A stretch of DNA of 64,000 bases from NCBI GenBank assembly GCA_011317545.1, contig WUJK01000005.1, positions 1,178,001 to 1,242,000 of the forward strand. The letters are read 5' to 3'. The stretch is from Coniella vitis. Its lineage: Eukaryota > Ascomycota > Sordariomycetes > Diaporthales > Schizoparmaceae. The position numbers and the translations under genes were made by a program. A model generated the notes under the pieces. The model had not been told where the DNA came from and searched no databases. It worked only from the letters and a program-made list of their open reading frames with translations. Shown piece by piece: positions 1-11,519 of this stretch; within the stretch, counting starts at the first letter, position 1, and each line of letters opens with the position of its first letter.

Positions 1-1251
1 GCAACGGATACTGCAAAGAAATACCTCAGATACTGTGGGCGACTAGTCTCATCACAGGTTTTCCAGGACGCCTTGAAGGACTTGAGCGAAATCACGGCAC
101 ACTCCACCGACCCTACTGTCTATAGAGTGTGGTCTGCTATGTACGTTGTTGTTAACAATGTACGCTCAGTGCAAGAGCTTGCCACGGCTCGGCTCCGCCT
201 CCTAAGTAGCACGCTGGAGACGCTGGATATGGAGGATGAAGCAGTCCGACATTTGCAAACTACAATTACAGAGATTGTGCTAAAACTGACTGCGTGCTTG
301 CCGCGGGGAACGTTTCGAGCTTGGGATTTTAAAGACTTCCAAAAGGACGGGTCGTATGAGCTCTCGGGGGCGTTATCTGTGCTGCTGTTGCGGGTTTTCG
401 ACTTGGTCAAGTCTCTGAGCTTGTGGTTTTTGGCCTCACACGATACTCTGATGAAGAGCTAGGAGCTCATAGCAAGGAAAGCATCCGATAGAGCATCTTG
501 GTGGCCTTGTATCAGTTCAGTCGAGGCCGAGAAGTTTGCTGGGGACTTGACCACAACGTACGTATCACTCACAGAGCCGCTTATACCGCTTTGTACAGCC
601 AGGCTCGCCCGGTGTTTGACTTGGACGAATACAGTCTATGCGCAGGCGAGCAAAGCACTGATAGACGACTCGCAAGCACTGTTCGACTTCCACAACACTG
701 ATCGACAGGCCATGTTGGCATCGCGAGCCGAACAGCTGCGAGATGTTGACACAATTGTGCGGTCGACGCTGCTCAGTGCAATCTCGCGAGGCTTGGATGA
801 AGTAGATTCACCAGCCTCCTACTTTTACAATGCGCAGGACAGCAAATTCTACGCAGAGACAGCACTGGGTGTCATTGTATTAGCTCATGAAACAATAGAA
901 GAGTTGGACGGACTTGAGTCGGAATCTCAAGAGGATGAAGCGTCCCTAGGCTATCCCTATCCGAGGAGGCTTCTTGGTGGTAATGCTTTGGATGTCACTG
1001 AACTTGAGCACAGAGCACCAGATCTCTTTACAAAGGACTCCAGCTTCCGTCGGCACTTGACGCTTGCATGCAACTTTACCCGAAGCGCAGTCAACTGGTG
1101 CCGCTATTGTCTGCAAAAGCAGGGTGCACTGAATGCTATGGAGTCCTGTGGGGCCGTGCCGCACTTTAATTTTGACGAACCGGTTCCTTTGCAACAGCTT
1201 GACGATACCTTGGACTTCGTCCGCGAATTGGAACGGCAATCGAAACGTTAA
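1..1251 (+). CDS. Unidentified helical protein, 3' part (5' end outside window)
   Basis: The frame is open from base 1 and ends at TAA 1249-1251, so the true start lies upstream. One in-frame TAG (460-462) interrupts it. A 57-nt intron 406-462 fits: donor GTCAAG on a codon boundary, a CTGAT branch-like site about 14 nt before the acceptor, and TAG as the acceptor. Its removal keeps the frame. The donor is non-consensus, so a nonsense mutation is the alternative. The joined product has about 398 residues here. It is mostly predicted helix, with no signal peptide, membrane segment or catalytic motif that I recognise. There is an acidic stretch around 910-945. I do not recognise the family. Confidence 0.6.
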
Positions 1252-1694
1252 TGGATGGAGGGGTGGGTTTATTTCATGTGGTGCCGTGGGTCAGAAAGCG
1301 CCTCTCATGACGGGAAGTGTCGGGGATGAGTTCAAGAACAATATAGCGGGTGCTGAAAAGGAAAGTGACAGGGTAATCAAGCCGAAAAGGCCACAAATGT
1401 CAAAGGACGAACAGAGGGAGCTTGATGTGAAGCGGAAAGAGTTATGTGTGACGAGAACATGGCCGCAAAAGCGGAGGGGTCGTTGGTCATTCTGTTATAG
1501 TCTCAGGGTAGAAGATCATTGGAGACGGAAGAGTTCAGCGAGGGACTCATGGGGGCGTATGACAGCTTAGCGGTTCCCAAGTACAATAGTGTACAAGTAT
1601 CAAGGACACAACTTGATGAGTTGCTGGGTTTATGATTTGAATTATTGGGTGCCGAAAGATTCATATTCTTCAGTGGTGTGATGCAGGGAGGTTC

Positions 1695-1778
1695 AAGGAT
1701 GGCAGTAATATAAATTCAGTCTAAGAATGGCAGAGATGTAAGTTCAGTCCAAGGATGGTAGTAATGTAAATTCAGTTT
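1695..1778. repeat. 28-bp tandem repeat, 3 copies
   Basis: Three consecutive 28-bp units start at 1695, 1723 and 1751. Each begins AAGRATGG and ends TTCAGTYY. The copies differ by a handful of substitutions, mainly transitions. The array abuts a tRNA-like sequence. Confidence 0.8.
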
Positions 1779-1784
1779 CAAGAC

Positions 1785-1900
1785 TGATTCGTGCAGGGAT
1801 TGAACCTATGCCATGGCTGTTATGTAGATATGGTGCTACTTGAATAGGTCCACAGCTGCGTGTTTGCAAGTTGTCGGATGGACCACTACACCACAGTACC
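1785..1900 (-). pseudogene. Degenerate tRNA-like sequence (3' part resembles tRNA-Arg)
   Basis: On the minus strand the 3' end (1785-1812) closely matches the T-arm and acceptor end of the tRNA-Arg at 2974-3045, with C-to-T differences. The 5' end (1881-1900) reads like a tRNA 5' end with a D-arm of the type GTGGTGTAGTGGT. The acceptor halves pair poorly and no clean anticodon stem forms, even allowing an intron. It is probably a relic rather than a working tRNA. Confidence 0.4.
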
Positions 1901-2973
1901 AAAAGTATGATCGTATGCCTGTAACTTGTATTATAGGCTTATATATGTGACACAAGTACTACCTAGGTACTCGATACTTGGCATTTCAAGTTGTTACAAT
2001 GTACGGAAGGAGGTCCTCATCGTTCGTTCTCGGCGATATGACAATGGGAATCTCGCATCCCACTGTCTTGTATCCCCCACGCCATACACACAATTCCAAC
2101 TTGCAAGGTGCGACTCGCCGTCGGCATACAACCATCAGTACGGCCTGGTGATGGGTGGATCCGGCAGCACCCGTTATTTGGATGACAGCGATGCCATCCA
2201 CGTCTTGGAGGGCCAGTCTCCCAAGCCTGCGGTTTCGTTTTGACGTAGCAGAGTGTGGCGTTTCTGCTCGGCTGTGGACATCTTGCCATTTCAACCACTT
2301 GATAAGTGGCTCCCTCGGTGTCGGCATCAGCATCGTCCTGGTTCCAAGTCTCCATGAACGAACGGCCTTTTCGAGTGGTGATTTTCCATGCATCAATCAC
2401 GGGTTCATCATGGAGGGCGAGCGAGCCCTATTTCATGCAATAACGGCACGAGCGATTCGCAGATAACACTTGATGGCTTTTGCTAGGTCGCACAAAATAG
2501 TCAATCTTATATTGAAGACATTGTCAGACAGCTTAGTCTGGCGCTTCCGGGCTATCTCTGTTCCAAAGGCCACGCGTGGATGGCACAGGCAGTCAGTCGA
2601 GTTCATTGCCAATCTTTGATCAAAGGGGACATAAGCAATCTCCATCTCATCCCTACTTTGAGGATACGGGCATGCATTCCATATCATTGCCACTTGAACA
2701 AATGTTGCTCGTGATAGCTGCCTTGCAATGACTGAATGTAGTAAAGCAGTCAAATTCTCAAGGAGTCGAAGTGTACGCAAGCCCGGTGACTGAGCAATGA
2801 CTAATGAGCGCCAAGACAGACAGTACCCGTGTCACAGCACCCGCACAGCACCAAATACAACAACAAATTTGGTTTCCATCTTCACCACAGGAACGCTGCG
2901 CTTCGTGCAATGCAAAAGGAGGAAGAAAACCAAAAAAAGAAACATTAGGGATTTGACATAGGCGCCAAAAAAC

Positions 2974-3045
2974 TGATCCGTGCAGGGATCGAACCTGCAA
3001 TCTCCTGATTCGTAGTCAGACGCCTTGCCATTGGGCCAACGGACC
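2974..3045 (-). tRNA. tRNA-Arg(ACG)
   Basis: The minus strand folds into a full cloverleaf of 72 nt. A 7-bp acceptor stem (one G-T pair) closes the molecule. The anticodon stem is TCTGA/TCAGG around loop CTACGAA, giving anticodon ACG. The T loop is TTCGATC, and the discriminator base is A. There is no intron. A run of six T on the minus strand follows immediately and would terminate RNA polymerase III. Confidence 0.93.
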
Positions 3046-4072
3046 GTATTCAATTGATATCTTTTGTTAAGAAAATATGTATTATATAGTCAACCAACAT
3101 CTCAGTCATGGTAAGGCAGGCATCTTCCTGCCATCAGAGCGCAGTTCGCAGCAACGAAGCTAGATGCAGAACGACTATATGACTGTAAGCTGAGTGTCGT
3201 GTGTGCATAAGATGAGAGGAACGACTTGCTTGTAAAGGTTTTTGGCAATAAAAAGGCAACACAGAGGGACGGTAAATGGTAGGTATGGTCAGCCAGTGGT
3301 GGGTGGCCTTGCGAGCCAATGTGCAGTCCTGGGATTCTACAATGGTGAAGTATCTTGGAGAGAGTAGAAGCTATGCTATTCCTGCAGCGTATTTGTCCAC
3401 GGAGTATATGCATTTGTCTCATGCCCTTTGTCGGTTTTTATATAAGTCATGGAGCTATCTATCACCAACATACTACAAACATTGAAGCTGTCCAAAGTTT
3501 TCCTCAACACGACTTTGAGAAAATAGATTATTCAAGCCAAAGGTGACCGTATCTACCCTAACGAATTGCGGGTCAATCTTGAAGTGGCTGTCTGCCTTCA
3601 TCCAGCTAGAAGAAACTTGCTAATGATGTACTGTTGCCTTGCCAGATAATTTGAGGCTCTAGGGCCTAGAGGAAAGAAGGGAAGAATCCCACCGTCGGTT
3701 TAAATCCAGCTGCCATAGTACAAGCTGATACGCATCGTGATGCGTCTCAATAGAGATGCTAAAAAGACATGTGATGACATACTCGCCGCGAATTATTTTC
3801 CTAATAGCCTTGATACGTCTTGGTTCAACTACTGCTTCGACTTCGAGAGAATTTGTTTACTCTCCAGATTTCAAGGTTGCTTGCGCCTTGAGACGGCTTA
3901 GAAAGCATCGAACTTTGCCTGTGATATGACTGCCATGTCGGTTCTTGCAAATACCGACTTGGAAGAAACCATACACAACATGGAAGCCGCACTCCCATAC
4001 CTTCAACCTCGCCAGGGTCGACATTTCACCCGTCCGTTTCTGTACCTTCGCCTTCACCATCCCTCGCTTTCT
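3046..4072. other. Non-coding gap
   Basis: I see no convincing gene. The short open frames on both strands are shadows or chance. The region separates the tRNA from the 3' end of the DUF952 gene. Confidence 0.6.
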
Positions 4073-4704
4073 TCATTCCAGCCACGTGGACGTAGCAAAG
4101 ACATCCTTCCACTCGTCGCCCGCCTTCCTCTCAAACTTTTGCACCGAGTCAACCTCCGCCGCGCCAAAGTTCCCGTACAAGTGTGGACATCCGTCGTTGT
4201 CATTGGGCGGGTCATCCCATTTCACCACATTGCCGCTGTTGCTGCTGTTGCTAGTCGGACTGCCCGCCGTCGTCAAAGGAGACGTGAGCGCCGCAAAGCG
4301 GATCTTGATGAGCCAGAGCGCGGCATGCGAGGCGAAAAAAAGGCCTGCCGTGATGGGGATCTAAAATTGTGTAGGCGTGCAGGTGAGTACTTATGTTTAC
4401 TACGCTTCACTGGACTTTGCAACAACCCCCCAAAACTACAAGGCTCTAATTCTCTGGCGGTTTCTCCCCACATATGCATATGAGTCCAAGAAGGAGGGGA
4501 GAAACAAAAGGAAATAGAAAGGCTGGCTTGGTCATCTGAGAAAGTGACAAAACTGACCTGGCGACCGGTGCTCAAGTGGATGAAACCATCCTGCCTGTCG
4601 AGCTCCGAGGGCGGGAAAACCTCCGGTAGTGGGGACGGAGGCTCCGTGTCGACGATTTTATAGACAAACTCGGGCAGGACGGGCGGTGCGGGCATTGTGT
4701 GCAA
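4073..4704 (-). CDS. DUF952-family protein, two exons
   Basis: Exon 1 is 4558-4704 and exon 2 is 4073-4360, both minus strand. The 197-nt intron is in phase 0, with donor GTCAGT and acceptor TTTTAG. The spliced product is 144 aa. Residues 14-49 carry the DUF952 start: YKIVD, then a short loop, then DGFIHLSTGRQ. Exon 2 continues with the helix/strand block ending LWLIKIRF and a HLYGNF motif near the C terminus. This matches the usual length and order of the family (Pfam DUF952), whose biochemical role is not established. No signal peptide is visible, so it is probably cytosolic. A long intron for this genome is the only oddity. Confidence 0.85.
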
Positions 4705-5149
4705 GTACGTATATGAGCGGTATTGTGAATCTCAAGAGGTCAAAAGGAGACTCTGTGCTGTTTTTTCCTCTTTTTTTTGTTGAAAGGAGAAAATTCTGCA
4801 GTTGTGTCTTGTCAAGGGGAAATATGTACAACGAGCGCCAAATTGGTAGGCGCGATTCTGATTAGGTCAGAAAAGCCAAAACCTCGACCGCCCGAATTTG
4901 ACTCCTTTTTTCTATTTTGTTATCTTGAGAATAAAATAACAAAACCCATGGACTCACAACGGTGAAGAGAAAGCCACCACACACATGGCTCTCGCCCAAG
5001 AACGTATCATTACAAGGTATCATCAATCACCTCTACCATTTTGAATGGGCGAAATACGGTTGATCCATTCCCAATGCCTGCTTGCCTCATGACATCGCAA
5101 GCTTGTGCCTCACGTACTAAACTCCATGAAAGCGAGCGGTTCAAAACAG

Positions 5150-5176
5150 AAAAAAAAAAAAAAAAAAAAAAAAAAA
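5150..5176. repeat. 27-base homopolymer A tract
   Basis: There are 27 consecutive A on the plus strand, so 27 T on the minus strand. It begins 18 nt past the nup85 stop codon, in that gene's 3' untranslated region. The rest of 4705-5194 shows no gene. Confidence 0.9.
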
Positions 5177-5194
5177 CAATGAATGGAGACCCCC

Positions 5195-8100
5195 CTACAT
5201 CACTGCGCCGTCTGCTTCCAGCAACCATAGCTTGGCAAGCTCCTTTGTCAATCCCAGTCGCAAAATCCGCAATACATCCTCCGCTGTAGTAGAATAGTCC
5301 AAACCGGCCCTCCAGTCCCAGCCTCTCTTTGTGTTTGTCTTGGCTGCCAGGGCACCAGACTCTGATCCTGGAGCTCCACCGCCCAACACAGACCGATGCA
5401 GTTGAGACGCTAGCATAGACGTGTCGGAAATGCCCACAGAGCCAGACGTAGACTTCTTCAAAAGATCGGCAGGGGTAGAGCCCTTCAGCAATGCTGGCGC
5501 AGAAGCCAGCACAAGCTGGAAAAAGTCGTTGCTTGCTTTGTACACACTTCCTCCGACCGACTGTATGTCCTCGACCGCCTTGAGGAGGATGTCGACCTGC
5601 TCCAGACCGAGGATAGGAGCTGTGCCGGCGGGAGCTGATCTCTGGTTGACAAAAACGAGAACCTCACCAAGCAGGGCCAAGAGGAACTCCTCGCCTACAA
5701 TCGCGTCCCGATATGCATCGTAAAGCCCACCGCGAATGTTGTCGTCAGAAGATGCAACGACAAGTGTCAATGCACCAGCGGCTGATTGCTGCCGTCGGGC
5801 CAAAGGCAGAGACTCATTGTCGCGAATCTCGTAGAACTTGCGCAGGGTTGCATAGCCGGCAAGCATCTTTCCAAGCACCTCTGCGGCCTCGAGGTCTTGG
5901 TTGGCAAGCTGCTCGAGTGTTGTGTTGCGTTGCTTCAATAGATTTCGCAGGTGATCATCCAGGTCCGCAGTCGAAGGGTAGGCAGCAGATTGGAATAGAC
6001 ACATGCCAATTAGGAACTGCATCACATCCCGTACTTTGCCTGTGCGGTGGGCAAGAGCATAATACCACATTGCTTCGCCAAAGCGATCACTGTTTTCTCT
6101 CAACATGTCACCAAAGTGCTGTAACGTTGTTAGTTCTTTCCGCGCTTTTATCATTTTCTCCTGCACAATCGGTAGGAAACTCACATCTGCAACTTGCTCG
6201 GCGAATTGGGTCATGCCGAGATCCTTTAGCAATCGCCAGACCTTGTCGACCATCTCGCTCGAGTCTGCCTCAACTTCCTGCAGAATCGTCTGCACCAGTT
6301 CTCCAACAGTTTCTTCCGATCGTTTCGGCGAGTCCATGCGACCCAGAACGTGTATCGCAACCTCCCATCCATCTGGTGTTGAGCCCGAGACACCTTGTAT
6401 CGAAGACATGTCCTTGTAGTTGGCCAGCTCTTGGGCATATTGAATCAAGGTGTTGTCCTTGATACCGTCTGCTTCATCAGGGTCTTCAGGATTGATGCCG
6501 AGGACCTCAAGGTCATCTGCGTCAAGATCGTCGAATGCGTAGAGCGCGGACGGTTGGTGCTGAGGTAGCCACCGGCCCAGAGATGCTATCTCTGCCACGG
6601 CTGCAGCCACTGGCAAGGACCATGTCCGCAAAATCGCAATGACAGCCTTTGCATTGTCTTCAAAGACACACGCCATTCCTACCTCCACTGGGTTCAAGAC
6701 GTTGAATTGGAACACGCTAGGCCCCACGGCTGTCTGAAGACAGCGGGCCAGACGCTCCATGTAGCCATCTGCCCCGTTATTTCGTGATGAGGACAAGGCC
6801 AGACTTTGGAGGGCGGATGATTGAGCGTTGTTGTGTGCAATGGTCTCATCCCACCAACCAAAGAGGCCAATGGTGGCCTCGACCCAGTCCTGAGCCGTCT
6901 CGAGCATCACATCGGGGCTACCCAAAGCAATTTCGAATATGACATTGAGGTTTTCGTAAATCTCCCAAGGCACTTGACTCTCGGCCTTCCGTGCAGCAGC
7001 AGCAAGAGAGAGGTGGCTTTCGGCAGGGTCGACATCGATAGCCATTGCATTTCTTCCTTCTGCAAACCGTCGAAGCTGCTCCAGTTTTGCGCGTGCCTTG
7101 ATGCGGAACAGAGTCCATTCACTGTCCCAGATTTCCCAGTTGCCTCTCTTGGCAGGGCATTCTTCGAGCATAGCACAAGTTTCCTCCGCTGCGCGCCGCA
7201 CATTCTCTAGTGCGCGACCGCTGTATTCGAAGTCGCCACGTCGACTACCCCGAACCTTCTCCCATCCAGCGCGAATCAGGAGGAGCTGTGCATCGGTGAC
7301 TTGACCACGCAAGAGTGCCATACAAACTGTGGGCCAGAACATGGTGTGGCTTGCAGGAGAAGGGTTGTGTTCAAGCACCTCCTGCACTTGGCTCGGGTAG
7401 GGGTTGTGGTGCTCTGCCATCCAGCGGAAGAGGGTCTCTGGAAGAGGCTCTGTCATCCTGCCGTCGCGCCCCGTCCGGGTGTGGTGAACTTGAAGGGCAA
7501 GTGTTGCGAGATAAACAGCCTTTTCAAAGGACGATGCAGAAGGTGCTGGACCGATTTCGGCAGCATGCTCTTCAGACGACATGGGCAGGTTGTCCACATG
7601 GCGCTTCCAAAGGCCCGTGAGCTGCCCTGTGACGGCAGCCAGTGTCTGATCAAGTCTCTCGTCGTCCTCTTCTGCACCAACGCCGTCCTTGTACAGAAGG
7701 GAAATCAAGCTTTCGGTGTCAAGTATCAATTCTGGTGGCTCGGTCACTGGCGCGTAGCTTGCTTGGCTATAAATATCTCTGGCATAGGTTGCGCACTTGA
7801 ATGAGTGCCGGCGCACGCCCGATCGATTTGCCGTGGCGCGAAAAATATCCTCGGCTTCTTTGAAGATGCGTTGATCGGCTGTTGCCGTGGTAAGCATCAT
7901 GTCTGTATCGCCCGTGTCACGATCCTCGGAGCCGTCCTGCGCTTCGTCAAGCCACAGATCTTCATCGTCCTCATTACCCGAGTACTCATCAAACTCGTCC
8001 GTAAACGGTTGTGAGGATCGAACCCTTGACGTGTGGGCTCGGCCATGGTATTCTTCGGCATCCTCGTCTTCATCACCGTACTCCTGTTGGTCCTCGTCGT

Positions 8101-8593
8101 CCTCCTCGCCTTCTGCATCATCCTCCTCCTCCTCTGTGTCATCTTCTTGATCTGCACCTAAGAGACTCGTGCTCTTCTGGTACGGTCTTTGACGTGCCCC
8201 TGTATCTGCCGGGCCGATCACCTCCTCTCGAAGACGCGAAGGCCGCTGCACACCATTTGATCGGGCAGACCGGCCAATCGGCGTGTTGGACTTGGGTTTG
8301 GACGCGAAAAGGTTCTGTGCTGGTTTAGACGAGAAGATATTGGTGCTCTTGGGAGCGGAGCCCATGTTTGCAAAGGGGTTGTTGACAGGTGGAGTGTCTT
8401 GGCCGAGGCCGCTCGACGAGAAAGGATTCTGGCTGGGCGGTGGTCCAGCAGGTGTGCCGGTCGCTATCGAGGATGAGGCAAAGCCCGAGGGGCTGAGGCC
8501 GCCAAATTTGAGAGCAGAGGAGGCGCTTCTGTTCTGCTTCTCGGGTGTTGGTGGCAGGCTGTCGTCGTCGTCATCGGGGACTCTGAAAGACAT
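5195..8593 (-). CDS. nup85: Nuclear pore protein Nup85 (Y-complex scaffold)
   Basis: Exons are 6185-8593 and 5195-6118 on the minus strand. The 66-nt intron (6119-6184) lies in frame, so an uninterrupted 1132-codon reading is misleading. It has donor GTGAGT, branch CTAAC and acceptor TTACAG. Removing it joins a Nup85-like helix to HFGDMLRENSDRFGEA. The product is about 1110 aa. Residues 1-110 are Ser/Pro-rich with NPF and FGG motifs. Residues 145-230 are a very acidic low-complexity linker. The rest is alpha-solenoid, including the WPTVCMALLRGQ segment typical of the Nup85 stacked-helix fold. Nup85 belongs to the Nup84/Y complex of the nuclear pore ring. The start ATG sits at the beginning of the acidic PDDDDDSLPPTPEK segment. 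I am confident of the family; the extended N terminus is characteristic of filamentous fungi. Confidence 0.88.
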   Translation of the reverse strand: MSFRVPDDDDDSLPPTPEKQNRSASSALKFGGLSPSGFASSSIATGTPAGPPPSQNPFSSSGLGQDTPPVNNPFANMGSAPKSTNIFSSKPAQNLFASKPKSNTPIGRSARSNGVQRPSRLREEVIGPADTGARQRPYQKSTSLLGADQEDDTEEEEDDAEGEEDDEDQQEYGDEDEDAEEYHGRAHTSRVRSSQPFTDEFDEYSGNEDDEDLWLDEAQDGSEDRDTGDTDMMLTTATADQRIFKEAEDIFRATANRSGVRRHSFKCATYARDIYSQASYAPVTEPPELILDTESLISLLYKDGVGAEEDDERLDQTLAAVTGQLTGLWKRHVDNLPMSSEEHAAEIGPAPSASSFEKAVYLATLALQVHHTRTGRDGRMTEPLPETLFRWMAEHHNPYPSQVQEVLEHNPSPASHTMFWPTVCMALLRGQVTDAQLLLIRAGWEKVRGSRRGDFEYSGRALENVRRAAEETCAMLEECPAKRGNWEIWDSEWTLFRIKARAKLEQLRRFAEGRNAMAIDVDPAESHLSLAAAARKAESQVPWEIYENLNVIFEIALGSPDVMLETAQDWVEATIGLFGWWDETIAHNNAQSSALQSLALSSSRNNGADGYMERLARCLQTAVGPSVFQFNVLNPVEVGMACVFEDNAKAVIAILRTWSLPVAAAVAEIASLGRWLPQHQPSALYAFDDLDADDLEVLGINPEDPDEADGIKDNTLIQYAQELANYKDMSSIQGVSGSTPDGWEVAIHVLGRMDSPKRSEETVGELVQTILQEVEADSSEMVDKVWRLLKDLGMTQFAEQVADVSFLPIVQEKMIKARKELTTLQHFGDMLRENSDRFGEAMWYYALAHRTGKVRDVMQFLIGMCLFQSAAYPSTADLDDHLRNLLKQRNTTLEQLANQDLEAAEVLGKMLAGYATLRKFYEIRDNESLPLARRQQSAAGALTLVVASSDDNIRGGLYDAYRDAIVGEEFLLALLGEVLVFVNQRSAPAGTAPILGLEQVDILLKAVEDIQSVGGSVYKASNDFFQLVLASAPALLKGSTPADLLKKSTSGSVGISDTSMLASQLHRSVLGGGAPGSESGALAAKTNTKRGWDWRAGLDYSTTAEDVLRILRLGLTKELAKLWLLEADGAVM

Positions 8594-11519
8594 GTTGGTG
8601 GGTGATGGTGAGGCACACGGTGAGGCCTCGCTCTAAGTAAACGGGTTTGTGTTTTCGGCTTGTGGTAAATGGTGTTGTGTATAGTCGGAATTTGGGTGTT
8701 GGATGGGAATCAGGCTCAACTGAAGCTCTGCAACGGAAAGCAGCGATGTGGTGCTGGCAATGAAGGGTGCTTCAGGCTGTCCGTTTACTTGACGTTTGCT
8801 TGGGCGCGGCGCAGAATATCCAAGCTTCCCACTCAGACCAAGATGCTTTGGCGACGCGACGGGACTTTTCCTTACAGCTGCTCCCATGCTTCGGGAGCAG
8901 CCGAGCCTGATTACATAAGCAAACCGCCAGGTGCCGCCTGGTGCTGCGACCTTGGCGACCGTTTGATTTCCCTTTTCTTTGGATGAGCACTACTGACAAC
9001 ACATCAATGAATGATCCAGTTTTGATTTGCGGTTGAGAGAAAGTCGATTGACCCGTTCCAAAGAGTCTACTCTGGGTTCCTCTGCTTGAACATGCCAAAT
9101 ATTTGACAAACAATGTGGACTGAGCAATATATATGACAGAACCGCACAACTGTGCTCTTGAAGGATATCGTCCACCCTTCGCTCGATACGGAAACTTAGC
9201 TAGCTGAATCGCTAGAGGCGATACATCAGATCTTTGTGCTTTTGGTAAGCATTGCCAGCTTCTCCAACTTGTGCCTCTGCGATTAGTCCTTGCTCCAGTG
9301 TGGCAAAGAAGACCTGCGTGGCTTGCATATCCTTTGAGTACGGAACAGACTCAACGATCATAGACGCAGAGTTGTGGACCATTGCATTGGCAGTTTTGCA
9401 AAACGAGTCGTATCGCGGCTGGACAAACACCCACCAAGAACTTCCGCACAAGATGCGCAGCTTTCACGGCACAAGCGTCGGCGGGAGAATTCAATCCTGA
9501 TCTAATAATCTCCCAACCCAAGACCGCGAGCAGTCACCCCTCATGACAATTTCTATGATTATCAAGAAAATAGCCATGTGCTCTTGAATCTTGACGGATT
9601 ATCTACAGCAACACTTGGATGCAGGCCAATGTTCCTGGCCCAGAGAAGGTGCAAATTCGATGCCTAGATCGCCAGCCTAGGTGATCCACGCCAGCACAAC
9701 GGCAGCTCGGTCTCAGAGAACAGTGGCCTCTCCGGCCCTCCATGGATGCCTGATGCGCGCCACGACTTCTCTTCACATTGCGCTTGCTTCTGCCGTTCCA
9801 CCTCTTGGCGTCGTCGAACACTGCTTCCATATCCTTCGACTTTGAAGTATGACCGTTCTGATCGCCTTAGCCGTAACATGCTCCTAACAGAGCCGCCGCT
9901 TAAAGCCTACTTTTAGAAATTATCTTGCTTCTATAACTCTATTGTTGCGTCCCTGACTCTGCGTGATATGATTCTAGCTCGATGTCGAGGGTGAATAAAG
10001 GCGATTCGACTCAGCCTAAAGCTGGCCAATAGTGCTGGACGTTGTGATCTGACGCGCTGAATCCGTGAATATATAAGAGGTCGTGCAGCTGGTGGTTCGC
10101 TTAGACGTTCTTTGGCCATCCTTTTTGCAGATGGATGTGAACAAAGCCGGCATTCTGTTCCCAAAATGATGCCATGTACGAAGCATTCATTTAACAAAGC
10201 CAGCCTTCAGCATGTTTGCTCAGAAACCATGCTTTTTCTCGGCGGCTGCTAGGGAAGCATGGAGCCATAGTAACGAAAAACTCGAAGCGCCACAACATGA
10301 GTGATATAAACCCCTCAACCTAGTAAGTATTATATATGCACCACACCCACTCGCGTAACGTGTTAGAAAATCCACTATAAACTATCCATGGAGAAACCTG
10401 AATCGTCCTGCATAAGTATTCTACGCTGTGATTTCTTCAACGTACTGTACTGTACTGAGCTGAATTGGTCTAGGCGCACTCTTGCTCTTAGCCACAAGTT
10501 GTCAGCAAATATGGGCCAACCAATGTACGCTTCTCCTCTTGCATCTTTTTTTTTTTTTTTTGAAAAAAAAATAACTATATTTGAGGTCCATTCACGTGTC
10601 TAAGTCATTGCAGCAGAGTACGCCAAAACATCACATTCAGAAGAGCAGGAAGGTACATGGCCACAAGAGAGCACAGACATGTTTCCTTATGATAGATAGC
10701 AGATGCTATATCAGCATACCTCGGATATATGCACCGTGAATCATTATTTTGGACACTTGCTCATTGCTCCCCGTAACGCCGCGCAGCCAAACCCATCGGA
10801 AATGGAAAAAAAGAAAAGCCAAAGGTCTGAATATCTCACGGTAATGCCGAATCGTGAGCCTTTCCGGTTCGAGGCTGTCGAAATACGTAACGCCGGCAAT
10901 TATAACCCACTCAATGGATGCAGAGAGACCATTCGTTAAGTTTTGGGTTGGGTTCGCAGCCGATTCAGCCGTTCGGCCATTTGCAAGAACACGCGTAGAG
11001 TAGCCACTAAAAAAGCACCCGAAACTATCCCTTAGCACCTTATACGGAAAGGTGCTTCAATTTTGAAAAAAAAAAAAGCAACCCTCTATTCACCATAATG
11101 TACACCATGACGAAAAGTCAGGCATTGATTCGAGCTGCATGACAACCGCATGCGAACAACGCCAATCGGTGAACGGGGTTAAATCACAGATTTTGAGATG
11201 TTGGCTGAAAGGAATGTCGTAAAAAAAATATCGTAAAGTCGTCTTCGTAACATGAGGCGATATTTGCGTGCCCTGGCGCGTGTTTCTTGTATTCCGTAAG
11301 TTTTGTGTGAGTTCCTGTCCTCTTCGTGGTGATGACCGTTCCATCGAAGAGCGGTTGGGTATCAAGCCAGAACGCCCTTTAAAAAGAAATCAAATAGAAA
11401 ACCCCGCCATTGCTGTCCAGATCGTGCTTTACCCTGGAGGATGCGAACCTTATCCAGGTAAATCGATCAAAATGTATACCGCAGAGACACGTGTCAACGC
11501 GATGTACCTCTGCAAATTG
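8594..11519. other. Long non-coding gap between nup85 and wee1
   Basis: It contains the nup85 promoter side (8594 onward) and the 3' side of wee1. Short frames occur, the best being 9212-9451 minus, but none has recognisable domains or splice partners. Poly-T/poly-A tracts lie at 10544-10570 and 11066-11079. Confidence 0.55.

Larger units (their letters stand above)
1252..2973. other. Non-coding gap with a small repeat and a tRNA relic
   Basis: The short open frames here overlap on both strands and lack start context, splice logic or recognisable domains. The only structures I can support are the 28-bp tandem repeat and the tRNA-like relic listed separately. Confidence 0.6.

Noticed and set aside
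1133..1570. 145-codon plus-strand frame overlapping the first gene
   Set aside because: It is out of frame with the upstream gene and extends into non-coding sequence with no domain.
2832..3053. Open frame over tRNA-Arg
   Set aside because: It is the translation shadow of the tRNA gene.
5713..8636. Plus-strand frames up to 249 codons opposite nup85
   Set aside because: They are antisense shadows of nup85.
9212..9451. 79-codon minus-strand open frame
   Set aside because: It reads protein-like at its C terminus but has no splice partner, promoter or family. It could be a chance frame or a relic.
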